Below, piece by piece: positions 57,697 to 64,000 of a DNA stretch of 64,000 nt. Each line of letters opens with the position of its first letter. Position 1 is the stretch's first letter. The notes below the pieces were generated by a model. The model searched no databases, was not told where the DNA came from, and was given only the letters and a program-made list of their open reading frames with translations. The stretch is from Ancylostoma caninum (Eukaryota; Nematoda; Chromadorea; Rhabditida; Ancylostomatidae), in the NCBI GenBank assembly GCA_037903475.1, contig JBAJFG010000347.1, positions 1,612,001-1,676,000 of the forward strand, given 5' to 3'. Both the position numbers and the translations under genes were made by a program.

Positions 57697-58786
57697 TAGT
57701 ATCTCAGACATTCGTGGAGGTCGACTGCACGTAGAAAACGCAGTTGTACCTGGGGGTGGACTCCAAATCGCTAGCACCTACCCCCCCCCACATATGGCAG
57801 ACGTGCCTCCACGTGCCCCCACATACGTCCCCCACGTGCTCTCGCGGCTACCTCCAACGTCATCCCCATCTACCTTCTACCTCCGACGTCATCTACATCC
57901 CCAGAACGCGCGACCGCCGCCATGCCGTGAACGCGTGCGTCTAAGTTGCTCCGGCGACACGACTATCCATCATATAGACGAACGCGCGTCAAACCACGCA
58001 TCTAGTATGAATTGTATCATCGACTGAACGATTATCCTCGTTCTAATCTCATTACTCCTAACACAAGGCACACTTTACTCACTACTCTTCTGGCATTCCT
58101 CATCCCCTGTACAGTCAGTAATAAAGATATCATCCACTGAACCACTACATACATTGTATATTCGCACAAGATAATGTCCAAGGGTGTAAGGCGCAACCAT
58201 CCGCCACATAAGTTGCCATAAATTGCCCTTAAAGGCAGTGCGTCACCGCAAAGATTGCGTTCGAGACCCTCATCGCAGCCGAACATATGAGAGCCGCTGA
58301 GCGCAAAGGTACATATTAGGTCTTAGAATAACGTCGAAACCCCATAAGTTAGGAATTGGCCAGTCGACGGGAGGTTCGATTCCGCATCAAATACGTGCTG
58401 AGGATGCGGCAAGGTTTTCCAACTCGGCAATGCTTATTCATTCGATACTGCTGAAAAGTTCATTTTGATGTGCAGTCTCAACTCCTCAGCTGCACTTTTT
58501 CCAGTTTCCTAGCAAGGAAACTCGTCGGTTCTAGTATTAAATTTGGCCTCCTAAATATTGTTTTTTCTTCCCAATTTCAAGCATATCGCTCGAATCAGCG
58601 CGTCGAGTACGACCGGATTTTGTTGATATCCCATTCCCATAATGAACTGACACATTGCCTAGCTGCCCTTAAATGAGAACTCATGAACACTCACCACTGC
58701 TCTTGGCTATCCCCGACCCCGCAACGGGATGCCGCTTCTTCACACCTGTTCAGATGACAAAATTTGAGCAGATTACGTGTACTTTC

Positions 58787-58914
58787 GAGCAGATTTCGCT
58801 TAATTTTCGTAGAAATAATTCCCCATTTCACCCAAAAAATACACGTAAATCTCCAGAAAATAATCGAAATACGCCACGAACTTTGGCGAAATTAAGCGGA
58901 TAAGCGATCTGCTG
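58787..58914. repeat. Short imperfect inverted repeat
   Basis: GAGCAGATTTCGCTTAATTT (58787-58806) is mirrored by AAATTAAGCGGATAAGCGAT then CTGCTG (58889-58914), with a small insertion. It could be a miniature element or a chance foldback. Confidence 0.35.
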
Positions 58915-60645
58915 TGATGTGAGCGAAGTTCGCTGGATGTTTGAATTTCTATTCTCGGGGACAGCCCAGGCAGTAATACCGCCGTGTGTCCGTCAAAAAA
59001 TATTGGTGGAAAAACAAGCATTTAGCGTTTTAGTATTTTGCACACCCAAAATTCAACTCCAGTCCTCAAACCTGCACCGAAGACCTTCCTCAGTGCATCC
59101 AGCTGACGTGCACCGTACATTAACATGGTGAATTTCCCTCAATTCAACATGGAATAATTCAACGGTAGCACGTCTGGGGAATCCCGACAGACTGCAGCAC
59201 GTTCAGGGGCATGAGCAACACGTTCTGCTCAAGCAGAACGTCGATATCCACTACCTCTACTCGAAAAGTAGGCGGGGGGGGGGCAATGGGGGTCCTACCT
59301 GCTGTTCGACGCTACGATTGTCTGAGTATGCAGAGGTTTCGTGATTGACAGGAGTTTTGTGGATGATCCATGGTTATGACATCAGGAATGTGGAGCCCCA
59401 CTGCCAGTTTTTCCCTTTAGCAATGCGCAAGCCGTTTGATTACCACTTTTAGATGAGGTATTTGCCGCTTTAGATGAGTTAACATCACACTGGTTCCTCT
59501 CCAAACTGCTATATTCTTGTGAAGGAGATGGTCTTCATTTTGTTATGTGAAAACTTTAAAGATTTTCTTCAGAACAGCGCAACATTTGCTACATTTGTTT
59601 CGAGGTACATAGATTCATAGGCCTATGACATACTTCACATCGGTACCTTCGCTGGTGAAAACAGCTTGTTACAACCTCTCATTTCTTATCAGTGAATTTG
59701 CATTGACTGCATAGCATGCAGTAGTATTAGGTTGAGGAATTATAAATATCTGTTTGACCTTCAAATTGGAAACACTACCACGACAATATTACAAGAACTC
59801 CATCCAAGGGGTATTTCCCAAATTGTTGCATGACCCTTCCATAAAATGAACGAGTGTCCTCGTGACAAAATCGTAGAACTTTGAGACGCCGTAGCTACCC
59901 GCCCGAATTTTAGCTCCACCGGACTTTTTAAAGTTGTTCTCTTTCAATGAACGCTGCATCGGCGGGAGTAGATACCGGTCTGGTAGTGCCGATCCTGTAC
60001 TAGGAGGGGGTTAGGAAGGGCTCCCCATCCCTATTTTTTTTTTTTGATTCTCTTCTAGGTCATTTTCGCGATGTGTCATTTGGACCCTGCCGTGGACAAG
60101 TTTTGTAGCCGCCATTTTGATACCATAACGATGGGGGTCTTGGTCCAAGCGGTCCTTATATGGCGCAGAGAGATCAAGAGTAAACTTCTGACCGGGATTC
60201 ATCATCCATGAATGGAACGTTCCTTTCATATTTTACCGCAAACGCAGTGTCATATTCCATTCGTGACCATCAGATTTACGTGTTGGAATAGGCTGCTGCA
60301 TGTCGCTGAGTAGGTATGGTTTTCTGTCTGCCTGCTCAAGACACACACTTCTATTATATGACACTATAACGGTTTCGAAGGAATGGCGACTCTTTACCCG
60401 GCAGAGAAGGATTCGGCCGATGGCGGCTCGCGCATCTACAATGTCCGCCTTGAGTGGGCGGGCTATCATTTTTTAGAAAAATTTCAAAAGTGAAACATTG
60501 GCGGATAGCAGACAAATCACATACCTTCTGGAGCACCATGAAGTGTTCTTTTACACGAATACACATGCCCCGCCAAAAATAGTGACACCGGAGAAGATAG
60601 CGCAAGAAAGGAAAACGAATGCAGCGGACATTTATAATTCCTCAA

Positions 60646-60648
<3 letters not shown>
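58915..60648. other. No confident gene
   Basis: Spacer with short frames on both strands. A small hairpin (ACGTTCTGC..GCAGAACGT) lies at 59220-59241, followed by a G10 run near 59274. Minus-strand frames at 60011-60605 have a coding look in places (WNMTLRLR, CRVKSRHSFETVIVSYN) but no joined splice sites. Confidence 0.35.

Positions 60649-60707
<59 letters not shown>
60649..60707. repeat. (AT)n microsatellite, about 59 bp
   Basis: A pure TA/AT run that ends exactly where Helitron-like copy 2 begins. The DNA right after the element's other end (62526 on) is TATATAG, so the array probably was the insertion target or has grown at the border. Confidence 0.95.
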
Positions 60708-60709
<2 letters not shown>

Positions 60710-62525
60710 AGCGCCCCTTCGGGACGCTAGAAAGTGGGGTGGGGCAGCCACTTGGGACATGTGCAAACGCTTCACACTTGCCAAATCTCTAGAAAATTGA
60801 TAGAGAAGCAGAATCAATCTTCCAATGGGCCCAAACATGAAGTCCTTGTTATGAATTGAGTATGAGAATGAGAAGTTCGTTCTCCATCGTATGGCGTATT
60901 CGTGCGTATTCCTCACTATCGGGCCAACGCAGACGCGTTCTCCATCGGCGGAACTGTATCCTGCCGTTCCCCACACTGTTGGATAAAGCGAAATCGTATC
61001 CGAGTGTTTTCCACACTACTGGGCCGTAGCGGACTTTCCTCCATCGGTGGACCCGTATTCTGGCGCCATCTTCACTATGTATTAGCTTGAACCGTATCCT
61101 GGTATTCTCCACTTTACTGAGTCATAGCGGACCAATCCTATATTGGCGGACCCGTATCTTGGTGTTATCCATACTACTGGGCCACGGTGGCCCTTCCTCC
61201 ATCAGAGCGCCCGCATTCTGGCGCCTTCCTCACAGTTAGCGCAAGCCGGATCCGTTCTCCAGGGGGGGGGGGTTCGCATCCTGGCATTCTCAACAATATC
61301 GGACTAAAGTGAACCCGTATCCTGACGTTCTCCACACCATTGGGCCACGGCGGGCCTTTTCTCCATCGGTGGACCCGTATCCTGGCGTCCCCCACAGCAC
61401 TGGGCCACGGCGGGCCCTTTCTTCATCGGTGGACCCGTATCCTGGCGTCCCCCGCACCATTGGGCCACGGGGGGGGGCTTTTCTCCATCCGTGGACCCGT
61501 ATCCTGGCGTCCCCCGCACTACGAAGCCCTCGCGGGCCCTTTCTCATCGCTGGACCCGTGTCATGGGGTTCCCTACAGCACTGGCCCACGGCGAGCCCTT
61601 TCTTCATCGGTGGACCCGCATCCTGGCGTCCCCCGCACCATTGGGCCCTGGCGGGCCTTTTCTCCATAGCTGGACCCACGTCATGGTGTTCCCCACAGCA
61701 CTGGGCCACGGCGGACCCTTTCTCCATCGGTGGACCCGTGTCTCGGCGTTCCCCACAGCACTAGGCCACGGCGGGCCCTTTCTCCATCGGTAGACCCGTA
61801 TCCTGGCGTCCCCCGCACCATTGGGCCCTGGCAGACCCTTTCTCCATCGGTGGACCCGTGTCTCGGCGTTCCCCACAGCACTAGGCCACGGTGGGCCCTT
61901 TCTCATCGCTAGACCCGTGTCATGGAGTTCCCCACAGCACTGCGCCACGGCGAGCCCTTTCTCCATCGGTGGACCCGTATCCGTACATAGTTGATTGGAT
62001 ATACAATGTCATGCATTCCCATTTGAGAGGCTTTTACTCTTTGTTAGTGCAGAAGCTTTCTCGATACGAACGGATGTCGTGACTACACAATCGCCGCGAG
62101 AATTCAGCAGGGGATGCGGCAATGGCATCCACCAGATGAGGCGACCGCGTAGATCCAGCCTTCCCGAAACTTCCGAGACGCTGCAGCTCTCATAGCACCC
62201 CTCCATCCATTTTTTCGTACAAGTGGAGACAGCGTCACAACAGTGGAAGGCTGGTTTTCCTGCTGCGTACATTGTGCAGCCTGAAAGCTGTAAACACTTC
62301 CTCACTCCTATGCGGCGAGACCGCCAGCGAAGGTGATGAAATCACCATCCCGTGCATGCGGGAGAGCCAGCCGTGACGTAATTGCGAGTCCCGAAACGAA
62401 CGTGTCTGCGTCCATGGAAATCGGCCATTTCGCCCCACAGTCTGCGCCTAAAGATTGCAGTGTCTATGAGTGCCGCCCCGTATCTCTAACCGCTCTAGCC
62501 CCCTTACGGCGCTTTGTTTAATAGA
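60708..62525 (-). mobile_element. Non-autonomous Helitron-like element, copy 2, with minisatellite
   Basis: Same family as 41935-43543: about 130 bp of shared left flank (CGCCCCTTCGGGACGCTAGA and on), a shared minisatellite core, and about 500 bp of shared right part ending CGGCGCTTTGTTTAATAGA. On the minus strand it starts TCTATTAAAC after an A and ends GGGGCGCTTG before a T. CTTG departs from the CTRR rule by one base. It sits inside AT-repeat DNA with no other target duplication. No protein-coding content. Confidence 0.72.
61330..61985. repeat. 60 bp minisatellite inside Helitron-like copy 2
   Basis: About 11 units of the same motif as in copy 1 (CCATCGGTGGACCCGTATCC, TGGCGTCCCCC..CAC). 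Two unit types alternate: one has GTATCCTGGCGTCCCCCGCA, the other GTGTCTCGGCGTTCCCCACA. Some units occur as near-identical pairs, so expansion went by multi-unit steps. Confidence 0.9.
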
Positions 62526-62828
62526 TATATAGAATAGGCTATAGAATAGGTCCGCATAATAGGCTGAGTTTGAATGGTCACGACGAGATCTTCCCTGTGA
62601 AACATGTATGCTGTTAGCATTGTGAGTTGCCTCAGCGAAATGTTGCTGTGTTCCACGAATCATTTATTTGACCTGCTGGTAATAACCCGTATGATTGTAT
62701 TTTGATACAACCTGGAAGAAGTTAGGCAAAGCCCACCATTGCGCTCTTTGATATATCTCTTCGGGGTCGTCCGCTCATACTTCTAAAATCCTCAGAAAAA
62801 TCATGATAACGACACCAATATATATGTA

Positions 62829-62870
62829 CATTGGCGAGCAAAAAGTTTGTGACACCTGGTTCTTCCTCTG
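62829..62870 (+). mobile_element. Possible Tc1-like terminal repeat
   Basis: After TA the sequence CATTGGCGAGCAAAAAGTTT then GTGACACC resembles Tc1-like ends of the GGCGAGCAAAAGTTTG type. The matching inverted end is not in the window, and no clear transposase frame follows. It is therefore a tentative one-ended call. Confidence 0.35.
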
Positions 62871-63289
62871 TAACTTCGTTCAAAGCAAAGCGTGGAGGTT
62901 GGAATTTTCATTGTAAATACTCGTGAGAGATAGGAAAAACTTATAACCCCTTCATTCCACGGATTTCTTGCTTTTCAAGAAAAATTTATTCCGCAGGAGT
63001 CGAAGTCCACAATTTGGCATCACCCGCAATCTCTCGCACTATGATATCTATCGTTGGCATCTGACCACACATTGGTTCTTTGGTGAAGATTCAATAAGTA
63101 TGCGCTAAAAATTTGCATGCGCACTGCATTGGTTGACATCTGCGAAGACCATTTCAGGTTAATTCAGCAGTGATTCTGTATAAATGTTTCTGTCAGTCTG
63201 CCCCTTCTATCAACTTTGTTTGGAAGGGATAGGCGCTGCTGACGTTTGCATAAGATTAGTTATAGGTGCTTAGCTTTGGTGCATTTCAT

Positions 63290-63908
63290 TGTTCCATCGG
63301 GATTCCGAGGTATTCTGACTGGTTGCAATGCAGCCAATTGTGCACTTCACGGGAAATAAGTCTTGAAGTTTTCTCTGTCTCGTAGAGGAAGACACCAGAA
63401 CGATCCCATAAGTGATAAAGATGCTACACAATTAATAGAATACTGCCGTGCGCAACGGTTCATGCTGCCTTGGATTTGATAACGCGGGTACGACGAAAAT
63501 GCCATGAAATCTAAGAGACAGCAACGAAGTGGGGTACTGTAACCTGGCACTTAAGAAACTGGCTAATTCGGTTTGATTTGGATGAGGCGAACTTAGCGAG
63601 ACATTTTCAGAACAGAAGGCTCTAGATTAACCGTGGAAATTGATGAGTGGAGCAAGGGAGCATACGCAGTCGTCTTAGTGAGCACCACCCCTCACTTTGA
63701 GTAGTCCTGTTTCGATAAATCTCAGGCAGCATGAGTCGTCATGTACATGCCAATATTCCAGGAAGCCTGTAGCATCTTCACCGCTCATAAGACCCTTCAC
63801 ACTTCTTCGTCTGCGAGAGAGAAAACACTCCAAAACTTATTTTCTCTGATGTGCACAATTGGCTGCATTGCAAGCATCCGGAATATATGGGAATTCCGAG
63901 GGAGCAAT
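63290..63908. mobile_element. Inverted-repeat element at the right edge
   Basis: The left arm 63290-63345 (TGTTCCATCGGGATTCCGAG onward) is mirrored by 63851-63908. The inner 21 bases around GCAATGCAGCCAATTGTGCA are exact. The arms are about 57 bp, and the interior of about 500 bp has no convincing frame. The superfamily is unknown. Confidence 0.68.
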
Positions 63909-64000
63909 GAACAGCATTAGAACAGAACACCTGCAACTAAACTTATATGAACAACAGTCAGCAGCAGCTATCTCTTTTAAACAGAGCTGATAGAAGGAAC

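Overview
This window looks like nuclear DNA of a nematode, most likely a clade V strongylid such as a hookworm. That is an inference. It rests on several observations: short introns of about 60-95 nt with TTTCAG-type acceptors, AT-rich intergenic DNA, a decayed RTE-type LINE whose endonuclease resembles hookworm RTE, and many mariner, hAT and Helitron-like elements. There is no operon-like packing, no bacterial gene and no CRISPR array. Gene models here are partial and were built by eye from reading frame plus splice sites. Most carry no recognised protein family.

Layout. Positions 1-9 kb hold little supportable coding sequence. They contain a non-autonomous hAT element (6569-7479) with a long internal hairpin and a small hAT MITE (8822-9028). 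From 9.8 to 14.3 kb there are exons on both strands: a small plus-strand gene (9793-10487), the last exon of a minus-strand gene (10915-11236), and a plus-strand gene of at least four exons (12580-14282) whose frame breaks at a T run. A TIR element with many palindromic subterminal motifs lies at 14537-15414. The 15.4-28 kb stretch is mostly non-coding, with a convincing two-exon fragment at 21.7-22.3 kb.

The centre is a nest of transposons. Two inverted 280-290 bp arms (27975-28254 and 34604-34896) flank a dead mariner (28259-34410). That mariner was itself split by an intact Ty3/gypsy LTR retrotransposon (28381-33642) with apparently identical 381 bp LTRs and a CCCAC target duplication. To its right is a well-supported multi-exon gene for a single-pass membrane protein (35039-36035), with a frameshifted copy of its last exon 2 kb downstream.

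From 38 to 49.4 kb come two MITEs, a non-LTR RT fragment, two Helitron-like elements (41935-43543 and 43995-44946) and duplicate copy A. Copy B (50.8-53.3 kb) is a diverged tandem copy of A. Both carry the same two pseudo-exon-like pieces and the same short MAGNPR start exon. The last 10 kb has an RTE LINE remnant (55490-56760), two microsatellites, a second copy of the minisatellite-bearing Helitron-like element (60708-62525) and an inverted-repeat element at the right edge.

No new multi-gene system is evident. The most distinctive material is the nested transposon stack, the minisatellite-carrying Helitron-like family, and several small genes with no recognisable relatives.
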